Part shown: positions 16,985 through 27,548 of the stretch, in pieces
Layout of the letters: each line of letters begins with the position of its first letter
Numbering within the stretch: the stretch's first letter is position 1
Source of the DNA: Clostridium sp. SM-530-WT-3G
GTDB taxonomy: Bacteria; Bacillota; Clostridia; Clostridiales; Clostridiaceae
DNA: 59,071 nt
Assembly (NCBI RefSeq): GCF_012843905.1
Contig: NZ_JABAGC010000016.1
Location: 1 to 59,071, forward strand
Reading direction: 5' to 3'
Notes under the pieces: model-generated
Told to the model about the DNA's origin: nothing
The model's input: only the letters and a program-made list of their open reading frames with translations
The model's database searches: none
Made by a program: the position numbers and the translations under genes

Positions 16985-19810
16985 ATGAACGATAAAATAG
17001 TGATTAAAGGAGCTAAGGTTAACAACTTAAAAAATGTAAGCCTTGAGATACCTAGAGATAAATTAGTTGTACTAACAGGATTATCTGGTTCAGGTAAGTC
17101 TTCATTAGCATTTGATACTCTTTATGCAGAGGGTCAGAGAAGATATGTTGAATCATTATCTTCATATGCAAGACAATTTTTAGGTCAGATGGATAAGCCT
17201 GATGTTGAATATATTGAAGGATTATCACCAGCAATTTCTATTGACCAGAAGACAACAAGTAAAAATCCAAGATCAACAGTTGGTACAATTACTGAAATTT
17301 ATGATTATTTAAGACTTTTATATGCAAGAGTAGGGGTTCCACATTGCCCTAAATGTGGTAAGCTAATAAGCAAGCAGTCTGTAGATCAAATTGTAGATCA
17401 AATTATGAAAAATGAAGAAAGAACCAAGCTTCAAATATTAGCTCCAATAGTAAGTGGAAGAAAAGGAACTCATGATAAGGTATTAGATAATATAAAGAAA
17501 AATGGTTTTGTCAGGGTAAGAATAGATGGTGAAATTTATGATATTACTGAAGATGAAATAAAATTAGATAAAAATAAGAAACACAATATAGAAGCTGTAA
17601 TAGATAGAATAATAATTAAAGAAGGAATAGAAAGTAGATTAGCAGAATCTATTGAAACTTCATTAAAAATGGCTGATGGTCTTGTTATAGCAAGTGTAAT
17701 TGGTGGCGAAGATACATTATTCAGTGAAAAATTTGCATGTCCTGATTGTGGAATAAGTATAGATGAATTAGAACCTAGATTATTTTCATTCAACTCACCT
17801 TTTGGAAAATGTGATCACTGTGATGGTCTTGGAACATTAATGGAAATAGATGAAAAGCTAGTAATACCTAATAAAAATCTAAGCATAATGGAAGGTGCAG
17901 TTGCAAGCTGGGGAAGTGGAAGACTTAAGGAAGATTCTTGGACATATGCTATTTTACAAGCATTAAATAGAGAATATGGACTTGAACTAAATACTCCAAT
18001 AAAAGATTTGAGTAAAGAACATCTAAATTTATTATTGTATGGTACTGATGGAGAAAGAATAAAGGTTGACTATACAAAGGATGGCATAAGAGCAACATAT
18101 AATTATGCATATGAAGGTGAAATTAATGCCTTAAAGAGAAGATATAGAGAAAGTAATTCTGATCTTATAAAAGGTGAAATAGAACAATATATGAGCGATG
18201 CTCATTGTCCTAAGTGTAAAGGTGCAAGACTTAAGAAAGAAGCACTTGCAGTAACTATAGGAGATAAAAACATATATGAATTCACTGTAATGTCTATAAA
18301 AGATGAGCTTGACTTTATAAATAGTCTTGAATTCTCAGAAAAAGATAGAATGATTAGTGAACAAATAGTTAAAGAAATAAAGAATAGGCTACAGTTCCTT
18401 ATGGATGTAGGATTAGATTATTTAAGTTTATCAAGAACTTCAGGAACATTATCAGGTGGTGAGTCTCAGAGAATAAGACTTGCAACTCAAATTGGATCAT
18501 CACTTATGGGAGTTTTATATATATTAGATGAACCTAGCATTGGACTTCATCAAAGAGATAACGATAAGCTTATTCGTACATTACAAAATTTAAGAGATGT
18601 AGGGAATACAGTTATAGTTGTTGAACATGATGAAGATACTATGAAAGCAGCTGATTATATTGTTGATATTGGTCCAGGTGCTGGAGAACATGGTGGAAAT
18701 GTAGTTGCTGCAGGGCCTTTAGATGAGATTATGAAATGTGAAGAATCTATTACTGGTCAATATTTATCTGGAAAGAAAGAAATTAAAGTTCCAGAACAAA
18801 GAAGAAAGGGTAATGGAAATATAATTAAGGTTGTAGGAGCAAAGGAAAATAACCTTAAGAATTTAAGCGTTTCATTCCCACTTGGAACATTTACAGCAGT
18901 TACAGGAGTTTCAGGTTCAGGAAAGAGTACATTAGTAAATGAAATACTTTATAAAGGATTAAATAAACTTGTAAATAAGAGTAAGAATCCAGTAGGAAAA
19001 CATAAAGAAATAATAGGATATGAAAATATAGATAAGATTATAGATATTGATCAAAGTCCAATAGGAAGAACCCCACGTTCTAATCCAGCTACTTATACAG
19101 GTACATTTGACATAATAAGGGAATTATTTGCTCAGACAAATGAAGCTAAAATGAGAGGATATAAACCAGGAAGATTTAGTTTCAATGTTAAAGGTGGAAG
19201 ATGTGAGGCCTGCTCTGGTGATGGAATAATCAAAATAGAAATGCAGTTCTTATCAGATGTTTATGTACCATGTGAAGTATGTAAGGGAAAAAGATATAAT
19301 AGAGAAACATTAGAAGTTAAGTATAAGGGTAAAAATATTGATGATGTATTAAATATGACAGTAGAAGAAGCTTTAGAATTCTTTGAAAATATCCCAAGAA
19401 TTAAAAATAAAATACAAACATTATATGATGTAGGGTTAGGTTATATAAGACTTGGGCAACCATCAACACAGCTATCAGGTGGTGAAGCTCAAAGAATAAA
19501 ACTTGCATATGAATTATCTAAGAGAAGTACAGGAAAAACTCTATATATTTTAGATGAACCTACAACAGGTCTTCATATTGATGATGTAAGCAGACTTGTT
19601 GATATCATACAGAGATTAGTTGATGGTGGAAATACAGTTGTAGTTATTGAACATAACCTTGATATGATAAAATGTGCAGACTACTTAATTGATTTAGGGC
19701 CAGAAGGTGGAGATAAGGGAGGAACTCTTATTAAAGCTGGAACACCTGAAGAAATATGTAAATGTGAAAAATCATATACAGGAAAGTATTTAAAGAAAAT
19801 TTTAAATTAA
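16985..19810 (+). CDS. uvrA: Excinuclease ABC subunit A
   Basis: A 941-residue DNA-damage sensor with two ABC ATPase modules. Walker A sequences are GLSGSGKSS (about 32-40) and GVSGSGKST (about residue 640). The zinc modules show CPKCGK with a later CPDCG, CDHC and CPKC, and CEACSGDG with CEVCKGK. ABC signatures [12 protein letters not shown] and [12 protein letters not shown] are both intact. It works with UvrB and UvrC, which are both in this window. The ATG follows AAAGGGTG. Confidence 0.98.
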   Translation: MNDKIVIKGAKVNNLKNVSLEIPRDKLVVLTGLSGSGKSSLAFDTLYAEGQRRYVESLSSYARQFLGQMDKPDVEYIEGLSPAISIDQKTTSKNPRSTVGTITEIYDYLRLLYARVGVPHCPKCGKLISKQSVDQIVDQIMKNEERTKLQILAPIVSGRKGTHDKVLDNIKKNGFVRVRIDGEIYDITEDEIKLDKNKKHNIEAVIDRIIIKEGIESRLAESIETSLKMADGLVIASVIGGEDTLFSEKFACPDCGISIDELEPRLFSFNSPFGKCDHCDGLGTLMEIDEKLVIPNKNLSIMEGAVASWGSGRLKEDSWTYAILQALNREYGLELNTPIKDLSKEHLNLLLYGTDGERIKVDYTKDGIRATYNYAYEGEINALKRRYRESNSDLIKGEIEQYMSDAHCPKCKGARLKKEALAVTIGDKNIYEFTVMSIKDELDFINSLEFSEKDRMISEQIVKEIKNRLQFLMDVGLDYLSLSRTSGTLSGGESQRIRLATQIGSSLMGVLYILDEPSIGLHQRDNDKLIRTLQNLRDVGNTVIVVEHDEDTMKAADYIVDIGPGAGEHGGNVVAAGPLDEIMKCEESITGQYLSGKKEIKVPEQRRKGNGNIIKVVGAKENNLKNLSVSFPLGTFTAVTGVSGSGKSTLVNEILYKGLNKLVNKSKNPVGKHKEIIGYENIDKIIDIDQSPIGRTPRSNPATYTGTFDIIRELFAQTNEAKMRGYKPGRFSFNVKGGRCEACSGDGIIKIEMQFLSDVYVPCEVCKGKRYNRETLEVKYKGKNIDDVLNMTVEEALEFFENIPRIKNKIQTLYDVGLGYIRLGQPSTQLSGGEAQRIKLAYELSKRSTGKTLYILDEPTTGLHIDDVSRLVDIIQRLVDGGNTVVVIEHNLDMIKCADYLIDLGPEGGDKGGTLIKAGTPEEICKCEKSYTGKYLKKILN

Positions 19811-19843
19811 ACTATATTTAATTTAATGCATAATAATTAATAA

Positions 19844-19888
19844 ATTTAGATTGATGATTAGATGCAAATTTAGTCATTAATCTAATTT
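19844..19888 (+). terminator. Probable terminator after uvrA
   Basis: AAATTTAGATTGATGA pairs with TCATTAATCTAATTT with one G-T pair across a 16-base loop. The following T tract is interrupted, so strength is uncertain. The rest of the 254-base gap holds an inverted repeat at 19948-19969 and the FHA-gene promoter region. Confidence 0.5.
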
Positions 19889-19947
19889 ATTGTTTAATAA
19901 ATTATTATTGTTTAAGAAATAATAGAAGTAGTAATGATTATTTAATT

Positions 19948-19969
19948 CACAATTTATGATATAATTGTG
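19948..19969 (+). promoter_or_regulatory. Palindrome overlapping a -10 upstream of the FHA gene
   Basis: CACAATT (19948-19954) and AATTGTG (19963-19969) form an inverted repeat whose centre contains TGATATAAT, an extended -10 (19957-19965). This is the geometry of a repressor operator. A second TATAAT lies at 20021-20026. Confidence 0.35.
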
Positions 19970-20064
19970 AAATGATTATTACAAAGTAGTGTTTTTCATG
20001 ATATATTTGATTTTTTGTTGTATAATCATTAATATGATATAGAAATATATATTGAGGTGAAGAT

Positions 20065-20508
20065 ATGAGTTTTTCAAGAATGATAGCTGGAATGTTTGGG
20101 CTGATTTTTATAGTTATATTGTACGTAATAATTTATTATGCATTAAAAATAATGTACAAGGATGTTAAAAATGGTGGCAAAAAAAGAAAACCAGTTAGAA
20201 CTAGTGGGAGCTATGGTTTGGAGATATTAAATTCAGGGAATGGAAGAGATCTTAAAGAAGGCTCAATTATTCCTATAAGGTCAGATTTGTCAATAGGGAG
20301 GAAGGATAATAATTCTATAATATTATCAGATCAACATGTTTCAGGGAATCATGCTAAGATTGTTGTGAGAAATAATGGATTATTTTTAGAAGATTTAAAT
20401 AGTACAAATGGTACTTATTTAAATGGAAAGAAAATATCAAGCAGAATCAAGTTATCAAACAAGGATGAAATTCAAATTGGAACTGCAGTTTTTAAGATAT
20501 TAAGCTAA
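20065..20508 (+). CDS. FHA-domain membrane protein
   Basis: A 147-residue protein with one N-terminal membrane helix (about 8-28) and a C-terminal forkhead-associated domain (about 68-146). The phosphothreonine-binding pattern is intact: IGRKDNNSIIL, then SGNHAKI, then NSTNGTYLNG. Its place upstream of an ftsW/rodA-like gene and a class B PBP suggests it links Ser/Thr kinase signalling to cell-wall synthesis, as FHA proteins do in actinobacteria and clostridia. That link is inferred. Confidence 0.85.
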   Translation: MSFSRMIAGMFGLIFIVILYVIIYYALKIMYKDVKNGGKKRKPVRTSGSYGLEILNSGNGRDLKEGSIIPIRSDLSIGRKDNNSIILSDQHVSGNHAKIVVRNNGLFLEDLNSTNGTYLNGKKISSRIKLSNKDEIQIGTAVFKILS

Positions 20509-20657
20509 AATTTTATTTACTACAAGATATGAATTGCCACTTTTTATAATATAGTGGCTTAATAATTTTAATTTAATAAATTAGTAACTTATAAAAATTT
20601 CTGATTTGTTATAAAAACTTTTAAGGATTATATGAAATATGTTTTGAGGTGGAAAAG

Positions 20658-21878
20658 TTGAAAATAAAAAAGGATGAGGTAAAGTTATTAATACTGACAT
20701 ATATATTATGTATGGCTTTATTTTTAAACTTAGCTATTCTAAAGGATCCGATAGATAAAGGTGCTATATATATGGGACTTATAGTCTGTGCACTTGTAAC
20801 AGCAACTCAGGTATTAATACGTAAATTTTATCCTCAAGGGGATAAGTTTTTGATTACCTTTGCCTGTATTCTTTCGGTAATAGGAATGGCCATAATGTAT
20901 AGGCTTAATTCGTCTGTATCTATTAAACAGTTTATATGGTTTTCAGCAGGAATTATAATATTTATAGTTCTTGTAGTTGCTATACCGGATATACGGGAAA
21001 TGTATAGATTTAAGAAGACTTATTTAATACTAACAATACTTATTATGCCAATGGCTCTTATTTTAGGTAAGGAAGTAAATGGTGCGACAAACTGGGTTAC
21101 AATAGGAGGGTTTGGTTTTCAACCATCAGAATTTGGTAAGATAACATTTGTTCTATATTTAGCGTCAGCGTTAAGAGAATACGAAGATAAAAATAATATA
21201 AAAGAAGATATTAAGCAACTTTGGCAACCTGCTTTAGTTATTGCATTTTCTCTTGGTTGCTTAGTTCTTCAAAAGGATTTAGGTTCAGCACTTATTTTCT
21301 TTGGTATTGCGCTTACAATGCTTTATGTTGCGACAGGTAAAAAGAAATATGTTATTATAACATTTATATTATTTGCAGTAGGTGCATTTGCTGCATATCA
21401 TTTATTCCCTCATGTAAAATTAAGAATAGATGTGTGGAAAAATCCATGGGATTATCCAGATACAGGAGGATATCAAATAGTTCAAGGATTATATGCTATT
21501 TCCTCAGGTGGTATGTTTGGTAGTGGATTAGGTCAAGGATATCCAGGATTTGTTCCAGTAAATACATCCGATTTAATTTTCGCAGTTATTTGCGAAGAAC
21601 TTGGAATGGTGTTTGGACTTGGAATAATGGTAATCTATTTCTTATTCTTCTATAGAGGTATGAGAGCAGCATTTAGAGTTAAGGATAGATTTTCTCAGCT
21701 TACTACAATAGGATTTAGTGCAATGATAGCTTGTCAGGTTTTAGTTATCATAGGAGGGGTATTTGCTGTTATTCCATTAACAGGTATTACACTACCTCTT
21801 ATAAGTTATGGAGGTTCCTCTATGCTTACAATGTTTTTTGCACTTGCAATACTTCAAAAGATATCAGAGGAGGGCTAA
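20658..21878 (+). CDS. FtsW/RodA/SpoVE-family SEDS glycosyltransferase
   Basis: A 406-residue SEDS protein with about ten membrane helices. Family motifs include NGATNWVTIGGFGFQPSEFGK, QKDLGSALIFFGIAL and PLTGITLPLISYGGSSML. SEDS proteins polymerise glycan strands together with a class B PBP, here the next gene. An in-frame GTG at 20649 lies inside the GAGGTGG ribosome site, so TTG 20658 is taken as start, 5 bases after it. Sequence alone does not tell whether it serves division, elongation or sporulation. Confidence 0.9.
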   Translation: MKIKKDEVKLLILTYILCMALFLNLAILKDPIDKGAIYMGLIVCALVTATQVLIRKFYPQGDKFLITFACILSVIGMAIMYRLNSSVSIKQFIWFSAGIIIFIVLVVAIPDIREMYRFKKTYLILTILIMPMALILGKEVNGATNWVTIGGFGFQPSEFGKITFVLYLASALREYEDKNNIKEDIKQLWQPALVIAFSLGCLVLQKDLGSALIFFGIALTMLYVATGKKKYVIITFILFAVGAFAAYHLFPHVKLRIDVWKNPWDYPDTGGYQIVQGLYAISSGGMFGSGLGQGYPGFVPVNTSDLIFAVICEELGMVFGLGIMVIYFLFFYRGMRAAFRVKDRFSQLTTIGFSAMIACQVLVIIGGVFAVIPLTGITLPLISYGGSSMLTMFFALAILQKISEEG

Positions 21879-21881
21879 AAA

Positions 21882-23366
21882 TTGAAGAATATATCGGATA
21901 GCGTAAAACAAGTAATGGTAGTTTTTCTATTTTGCTTTGTAGCTCTTATCTCTTATATTGCGTATTTTCAGGAATTTAAAGCTCCAGAAATAGCAGCTAA
22001 GCAGACTAATCAGAGACTTTGGGCAAAGAGAAATGAAGTGCTAAGAGGAACTATCTACGATAGAAATGGAACAGCATTAACAACAAGTGAAAGAGTTAGT
22101 GCACTTACACAAAAAAGAACATATACTCAAGGCGATTTATATGCTCATGCATTAGGGTATGTTGATCCGAGATATGGACTTACTGGCCTTGAAGCTAAAT
22201 ATGATACTGAACTTACAACATATAGTAAGCTTACTAATAATTTTAGAAATCTTATAAATGATTTTAGCATAGAGAAATTAAAGTCTATGTTTGAAACAAG
22301 AAAACAAGATGAAATTCAAATCGGTAATGGAGTTATTACTACTTTGGATCCATCTATTCAGAAAGCAGCTTATGATGCTTTAGGAAGTAATAAAGGTGCT
22401 GTAGTAGCTTTAAATCCAAAAACAGGTGAGATATTAGCTATGGTTTCAAAACCTACATATAATCCAAATGATTTAGAAAATGAAATTACTAAGGCTAATA
22501 AAGAAGCAAATAATGATAGCCCAAGTCAGTTATATAACAGAGCAACTGCAGGGTTGTATCCACCAGGTTCAACATTTAAAACAATAACATTAAGCAGTGC
22601 TTTAGAAAATATGCCGGGTGTTACAACTAGAATATTTGAAGATGATGGTAAGATTATATTTAATGAAAAGCAGTCATTAAGTAATGATAGCAATGCTGTA
22701 AATGGATCAATTGATTTAAAAGATGCCTTTAGAGTATCTAGTAATGTTGTATTTGGTACATTAGCTATGGAACTTGGAAATGATAAGCTTAAAGGAACAG
22801 CTGAAGCTTATGGATTCAATAATTCAATAGAAACAAATGGATTTACTCTTGAAAACAGCAGATTCCCAACTTTAAAATCAAGCGAAAAGGGAAGTATTGC
22901 TCAGACAGGAATAGGACAGAGCAGTATATTAGCTACACCAATGCAGATGGCTCTAGTATCAAGCACTATAGCTAACAATGGGAAGATGATGGAACCTACA
23001 CTTGTAAGTAAAGTAATAGATAAGGATGGAAATACAGTTAAGACTATTGATCCTAAAGTTCTTAAGCAAGTAATAAGTGCAAGCAATGCAGCAACAATAA
23101 AAGATTATATGAAAAATCTTGTTGATTCTAAAGTGAATGGTAAATGGAGTTACTTTAGTGGTACTGATGCTGCAGGTAAAACTGGAACAGCAGATTATAA
23201 CTTACCAAACGGCACACCAGCTAAACCACATTCATGGTTTATAGGATTTGCACCAGCAGATAATCCTCAGATAGCAGTTGCTGTAATAGTAGAAAATGGT
23301 GGTTATGGTTCTACAGCTGCAGCTCAGGTTGCAGGAAGTGTAATAAGAACAGCTGTATTAAGATAA
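21882..23366 (+). CDS. Class B penicillin-binding protein (transpeptidase)
   Basis: A 494-residue PBP with an N-terminal membrane anchor (about 9-31), a short pedestal and a transpeptidase domain from about 150. The three active-site motifs are present: S230-TFK, SSN in RVSSNVVFG, and K433-TG in AAGKTGTADY. It lacks the long dimerisation domain of larger class B PBPs and resembles the PbpA type that pairs with RodA/FtsW. The start is TTG, 3 bases after the SEDS stop, with GAGGAGGG as ribosome site, so the two are cotranslated partners. Confidence 0.93.
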   Translation: MKNISDSVKQVMVVFLFCFVALISYIAYFQEFKAPEIAAKQTNQRLWAKRNEVLRGTIYDRNGTALTTSERVSALTQKRTYTQGDLYAHALGYVDPRYGLTGLEAKYDTELTTYSKLTNNFRNLINDFSIEKLKSMFETRKQDEIQIGNGVITTLDPSIQKAAYDALGSNKGAVVALNPKTGEILAMVSKPTYNPNDLENEITKANKEANNDSPSQLYNRATAGLYPPGSTFKTITLSSALENMPGVTTRIFEDDGKIIFNEKQSLSNDSNAVNGSIDLKDAFRVSSNVVFGTLAMELGNDKLKGTAEAYGFNNSIETNGFTLENSRFPTLKSSEKGSIAQTGIGQSSILATPMQMALVSSTIANNGKMMEPTLVSKVIDKDGNTVKTIDPKVLKQVISASNAATIKDYMKNLVDSKVNGKWSYFSGTDAAGKTGTADYNLPNGTPAKPHSWFIGFAPADNPQIAVAVIVENGGYGSTAAAQVAGSVIRTAVLR

Positions 23367-23386
23367 TAAATTATAATATGTAATAT

Positions 23387-23420
23387 TAGGATATTCTATT
23401 ATGAATATCCTATATTTATA
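23387..23420 (+). terminator. Probable terminator after the PBP gene
   Basis: TAGGATATTC (23387-23396) pairs perfectly with GAATATCCTA (23403-23412) and is followed by TATTTATAT. The stem is good, the T tract mediocre. Confidence 0.55.
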
Positions 23421-23487
23421 TGCTAAATTATTTGTTATTATAATATTAACTATATGATAAATGAAATAAAAATAGGGGAGTGATTTG

Positions 23488-25365
23488 ATGTTTGATTTTA
23501 AGGCACAATTAAAGATATTACCTGATAAGCCTGGTGTTTATTTAATGAAAAATAGTCTTGGAGAAATAATTTATGTAGGTAAAGCAAAGATTTTAAAAAA
23601 TAGAGTAAGACAGTACTTCCAAAATTCAAAAAATCACTCTGAAAAAGTTAAAGCAATGGTTAAGAACATTGCAGAATTTGAGTACATAGTAACAGATTCA
23701 GAAATGGAAGCACTAATATTAGAATGTAATTTAATAAAGAAATATAGCCCTAAATATAATATATCCTTAAAGGATGATAAGTTTTATCCTTTTATAAAAA
23801 TAACAACTAATGAGGATTTTCCAAGAGTTTTTATTACAAGGAACTTTGCCAAAGATGGCAATAAGTATTATGGACCTTATCCAAATGCTGGCGCAGTTCA
23901 TGAAACAATTAATCTAATAAGAAAAATTTTTCCTTTAAGGACATGTAAAAAATCTATTATAGAAGGAGAAAATTTTACTAGACCATGTCTTAATTATCAT
24001 ATAAAAAAATGTAATGCACCATGTGAAGGTCATATTTCAAAAGTAGAGTATAGAAAAATGATAAATGAAATAATGGATGTATTAAGCGGAAAAGACAAAA
24101 CTCTTCTTAACCAGCTTAAGGAGGAAATGCAGATTGCATCTATGAAGCTTGAATTTGAAAAGGCAGCATCACTTAGAGATAAGATAATAGCAATTGAAAA
24201 TATTGCAGAAAAGCAGAAGGTTTTTAAATCTCAAGATAATGATGAAGATTTTATTAATTTATATAAAGATGAAAAGGACTGCTGTGTACAAGTGTTTTTC
24301 TTGAGGGATGGAAAGGTTACTGGAAGAGAGCATTTTATGATTTCAAATAGTGCAGATGAAGATGATAAAACCATAATATCTCAGTTTATAATTTCATTTT
24401 ATGGCGGAACACCTAAGGTACCTAAGAATGTATATATACCTGAAGAATGTGAGGATATAGAAGCATTAGAAGAATTTCTTACAGTAAAGAGGGGAACTAA
24501 AGTATATATTAAGATTCCACAAAAGGGTGAGAAGAAAGATATGATGGAACTGGTAAAGAATAATGCAAAAGTAACATTAGATCAGTTTAAGGATAAAATA
24601 TTAAGAGAAAAAGAAATAAATAGAATATGTCTTGAAGAAATTCAACATTTACTAGATTTAGATTCGCTTCCATTAAGGATAGAAGCATATGATATATCAA
24701 ATATTCAAGGTGTTGATTCTGTTGGATCTATGATTGTTTTTGAAGATGGAAAAGCTAAAAATAGTGATTATAGAAGATTTCGTATAAAAACTGTTAAAAA
24801 TGCTAATGATTACGATAGTATGAGAGAAATATTAGAAAGAAGATTTACGCGTGGATTAAAGGAAATTGAAGAAATCCAAGAGAGAAAAATTGAGTTTTCA
24901 AAAGGAAAATTTTCGAATTTCCCTGACCTTATTATGATGGATGGAGGAAAAGGTCAGGTTAATGTAGCGTTAGAAGTTTTGAATAAACTTGGAATAAACA
25001 TACCTGTATGCGGTCTTGTTAAAGATGATTATCACGCTACAAGAGGAATAATCTATAATAATAATGAGATTATTATTAATAGAACATCTAATTTAATGCA
25101 GCTTATAAGAAGAATTCAGGATGAAGTACATAGATTTGCAATAACCTATCATAGAAGTTTAAGAGATAAGAAAACATTACATTCTATATTAGATGATATA
25201 CCTAATATAGGTCAGAAAAGAAGAATGTCTCTTCTTATGAAATTTGGAAGCATAGATAATATTAAGAATGCTACAAAAGAGGAACTTCTTCAAACTGAGT
25301 CTATTGACAATAAAGCTGCTGATAGCATTTTAGCATATTTTAAAAAAAATGAACAAAGCAATTAA
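23488..25365 (+). CDS. uvrC: Excinuclease ABC subunit C
   Basis: A 625-residue dual-incision nuclease. The N-terminal GIY-YIG domain (about 10-95) starts PGVYLMKNSLGEIIYVGKAK. A Cys-rich segment (about 150-180), a UVR domain that binds UvrB (about 195-235), the RNase H-like domain (YDISNIQGVDSVGSMIVFEDG) and a C-terminal helix-hairpin-helix pair follow. ATG 23488 is preferred over the in-frame TTG at 23485 because of spacing from GGGGAG. With uvrA and uvrB the window carries the whole UvrABC system, though uvrC lies behind the cell-wall cassette. Confidence 0.97.
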   Translation: MFDFKAQLKILPDKPGVYLMKNSLGEIIYVGKAKILKNRVRQYFQNSKNHSEKVKAMVKNIAEFEYIVTDSEMEALILECNLIKKYSPKYNISLKDDKFYPFIKITTNEDFPRVFITRNFAKDGNKYYGPYPNAGAVHETINLIRKIFPLRTCKKSIIEGENFTRPCLNYHIKKCNAPCEGHISKVEYRKMINEIMDVLSGKDKTLLNQLKEEMQIASMKLEFEKAASLRDKIIAIENIAEKQKVFKSQDNDEDFINLYKDEKDCCVQVFFLRDGKVTGREHFMISNSADEDDKTIISQFIISFYGGTPKVPKNVYIPEECEDIEALEEFLTVKRGTKVYIKIPQKGEKKDMMELVKNNAKVTLDQFKDKILREKEINRICLEEIQHLLDLDSLPLRIEAYDISNIQGVDSVGSMIVFEDGKAKNSDYRRFRIKTVKNANDYDSMREILERRFTRGLKEIEEIQERKIEFSKGKFSNFPDLIMMDGGKGQVNVALEVLNKLGINIPVCGLVKDDYHATRGIIYNNNEIIINRTSNLMQLIRRIQDEVHRFAITYHRSLRDKKTLHSILDDIPNIGQKRRMSLLMKFGSIDNIKNATKEELLQTESIDNKAADSILAYFKKNEQSN

Positions 25366-25370
25366 ACTAT

Positions 25371-25505
25371 GCTATAATAGTACGGTATGAATTTTGCTTG
25401 AATTAAAGTGGATAGATAAAAAATTACTTGAATTACTTTAATACTTGGATTATTCTATATGAGGTGAATAAATGAGATTAATATTAGTGTTTGAGGAGTT
25501 TTAGC
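25371..25505 (+). promoter_or_regulatory. murB promoter and short leader ORF
   Basis: TGCTATAAT (25370-25378) is an extended -10 just after uvrC. Downstream, GAGGTG (25461) precedes an 11-codon ORF, ATG 25472 to TAG 25504, encoding MRLILVFEEF. Its stop is one base before the murB ATG, and its GAGGAG codons are the murB ribosome site. Ribosomes finishing the mini-ORF would be placed on murB. Confidence 0.45.
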
Positions 25506-26420
25506 ATGAATAATTATAAGAAATATAAAGACTTATTCAGCAAAATATATGATGAGTCACAAATTCAATTAGATGCGAAAATGAGTGAACATATATACTT
25601 TAGGGTTGGAGGGCTAGTTGATATACTTTTAACTCCAGATAAAGTGGAACAATTAAGAGATACTATAACTATTTGTAAAGATAATAATATTCCATACTAT
25701 GTTATTGGAAATGGATCAAATCTTTTAGTTAAAGATGGTGGTATCAGAGGCGTTGTTATAAAATTATGTGAACTTAATAAAATAGAATGTAATGAAAATA
25801 AGATTAAAGCAGAATGTGGAGCTTTATTAAAAGATGTATCTTCAGCAGCAACAAAGGCTAATCTTTCAGGATTTCAATTTGCATGTGGAATCCCAGGAAG
25901 TGTAGGTGGAGCTGTATTCATGAATGCAGGTGCATATGATGGAGAAGTTTCATTTGTTATTGAAAGTGCAGAAGTTTTGAATGAAAATCAAGAAATTGTA
26001 GAGCTTTCAAAGGAAGAGCTTAATTTAGGGTATAGACAGTCAGTAGTAATGCAGAAAGGATATGTAGTAATAAGTGCTACATTTAGCTTAACTCCTGGAG
26101 ATCATGATAAAATACAAGGCAGAGTTGATGAGCTTACTCATAGAAGAGAAGAAAGACAACCACTTGAATATCCTTCAGCAGGTAGTACTTTCAAAAGACC
26201 TGAAGGTTATTTTGCAGGAAAATTAATTGAAGATTCAGGATTAAAAGGATATACAGTAGGGGGAGCATGTGTTTCAGAAAAACATGCAGGATTTGTTATA
26301 AACAAATCAAATGGAACTGCTAAAGATGTATTAGATGTAATACGTCATGTTCAGGAAGAGGTTAAGAAGAAATTTGGAGTAGAACTTCAGACTGAAGTAA
26401 GAATTTTAGGTGAAGATTAA
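25506..26420 (+). CDS. murB: UDP-N-acetylenolpyruvoylglucosamine reductase
   Basis: A 304-residue FAD enzyme that reduces UDP-GlcNAc-enolpyruvate to UDP-MurNAc, an early peptidoglycan step. The FAD-binding domain shows YVIGNGSNLLVKDGG and CGIPGSVGGAVFMNAGAYDG. The catalytic Ser region is YPSAGSTFKRPEG, and the C-terminal TEVRIL ending is typical of type II MurB. A longer in-frame TTG at 25491 would consume the ribosome site, so ATG 25506 is used. The placement before rapZ-yvcK-whiA is common in clostridia. Confidence 0.97.
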   Translation: MNNYKKYKDLFSKIYDESQIQLDAKMSEHIYFRVGGLVDILLTPDKVEQLRDTITICKDNNIPYYVIGNGSNLLVKDGGIRGVVIKLCELNKIECNENKIKAECGALLKDVSSAATKANLSGFQFACGIPGSVGGAVFMNAGAYDGEVSFVIESAEVLNENQEIVELSKEELNLGYRQSVVMQKGYVVISATFSLTPGDHDKIQGRVDELTHRREERQPLEYPSAGSTFKRPEGYFAGKLIEDSGLKGYTVGGACVSEKHAGFVINKSNGTAKDVLDVIRHVQEEVKKKFGVELQTEVRILGED

Positions 26421-26445
26421 TAAAAATAGAAGCTATTGACTTTGG

Positions 26446-26480
26446 TAGAACTCAAAATACATATTTTGAGTTCTATTTTT
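26446..26480 (+). terminator. Terminator after murB
   Basis: A 13-bp perfect stem, TAGAACTCAAAAT with ATTTTGAGTTCTA, a 4-base loop and TTTTTATC. Confidence 0.85.
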
Positions 26481-26612
26481 ATCGTTAGGAATATACATAA
26501 ATTGATACTAGTTTTACTAAAAACTAAATAAAAAGATATTCTATATATTTATCGTAGTTATTTTTATAAACTTGAATTTAGAAAAGTATTTTATGTTTTA
26601 AATATGATAGTA

Positions 26613-26621
26613 TGTTATAAT
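26613..26621 (+). promoter_or_regulatory. Extended -10 promoter of rapZ-yvcK-whiA
   Basis: TGTTATAAT is an extended -10 element 43 bases upstream of the rapZ start. No good -35 is present, as is common for TGn promoters. Confidence 0.45.
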
Positions 26622-26663
26622 TTTGATATTGAAAAATATCAATGAAAAAAAGGAGTGGGTAAT

Positions 26664-27548
26664 GTGAGATTTGTTATAGTAACAGGATTATCAGGAGCTG
26701 GAAAAACGCAGGCTACAAGAACATTAGAAGATTTGGGATATTTTTGCGTTGATAATCTTCCACCAAAGTTGATACCTAAATTTGCAGAAGCATGTACTCA
26801 AAGTGGCGGGAATATTGAAAAAGTTGCTTTAGTTATAGATATAAGAAGTGGGGTTTTCTTTGACGACCTTTTTGAAAGTATAGATTATTTAAAGAAGAAT
26901 GAATTTAAGTATGAAATTTTATTCTTAGAAGCAACAGATGAAGTTTTGATAAAGAGATTTAAAGAAACTAGAAGAAGCCATCCGTTATCACCAGATGGAA
27001 GGGTGCTTACTGGTATAACTGAAGAAAGAGAAAAGCTTAAAGAAATAAAAAATGCAGCAGATATAATAATTGATACATCTAAGTATGAAATAAGACATTT
27101 GAGGGAAAAAATAAATGAAATTTATGGAGACAATAAGTTCCCAGAAAAGCAGTTATCAATTACAGTACTAAGCTTTGGGTTTAAGTATGGAATACCTGTA
27201 GACTCAGATTTGGTATTTGATGTAAGATTTATACCAAATCCATTTTATATTCCAGAATTAAAACAGTACTCAGGGAATGATGTACCTGTAAGAGATTATG
27301 TATTGAAGCAAGAGGAAACAAAAATATTTATAGAAAAATTAATAGATATGCTTAAATATTTAATACCTAACTATATTAAAGAAGGTAAGAGACAGCTTAT
27401 CATATCTATAGGATGTACAGGTGGAAGACATCGTTCAGTAGCAATTGCTAATGAGGTTTATGAAAGATTGAATAATGAAAATTATAATACAAAAATTGAA
27501 CATAGAGATGTAACTGAAGATCTTCATAAAGGGGAAAAGAAACTATGA
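26664..27548 (+). CDS. rapZ: RNase adapter RapZ / nucleotide-binding protein
   Basis: A 294-residue P-loop protein. Walker A GLSGAGKT sits at residues 8-15, the conserved [12 protein letters not shown] follows, and the C-terminal domain carries [16 protein letters not shown]. In E. coli RapZ adapts RNase E to a sugar-sensing small RNA; the Firmicute YvcJ form hydrolyses nucleotides and affects competence and gene expression. GTG 26664 is chosen over the in-frame GTG 26655, which lies inside the AAAGGAGTGGG ribosome site. It overlaps yvcK by 4 bases. Confidence 0.95.
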   Translation: MRFVIVTGLSGAGKTQATRTLEDLGYFCVDNLPPKLIPKFAEACTQSGGNIEKVALVIDIRSGVFFDDLFESIDYLKKNEFKYEILFLEATDEVLIKRFKETRRSHPLSPDGRVLTGITEEREKLKEIKNAADIIIDTSKYEIRHLREKINEIYGDNKFPEKQLSITVLSFGFKYGIPVDSDLVFDVRFIPNPFYIPELKQYSGNDVPVRDYVLKQEETKIFIEKLIDMLKYLIPNYIKEGKRQLIISIGCTGGRHRSVAIANEVYERLNNENYNTKIEHRDVTEDLHKGEKKL

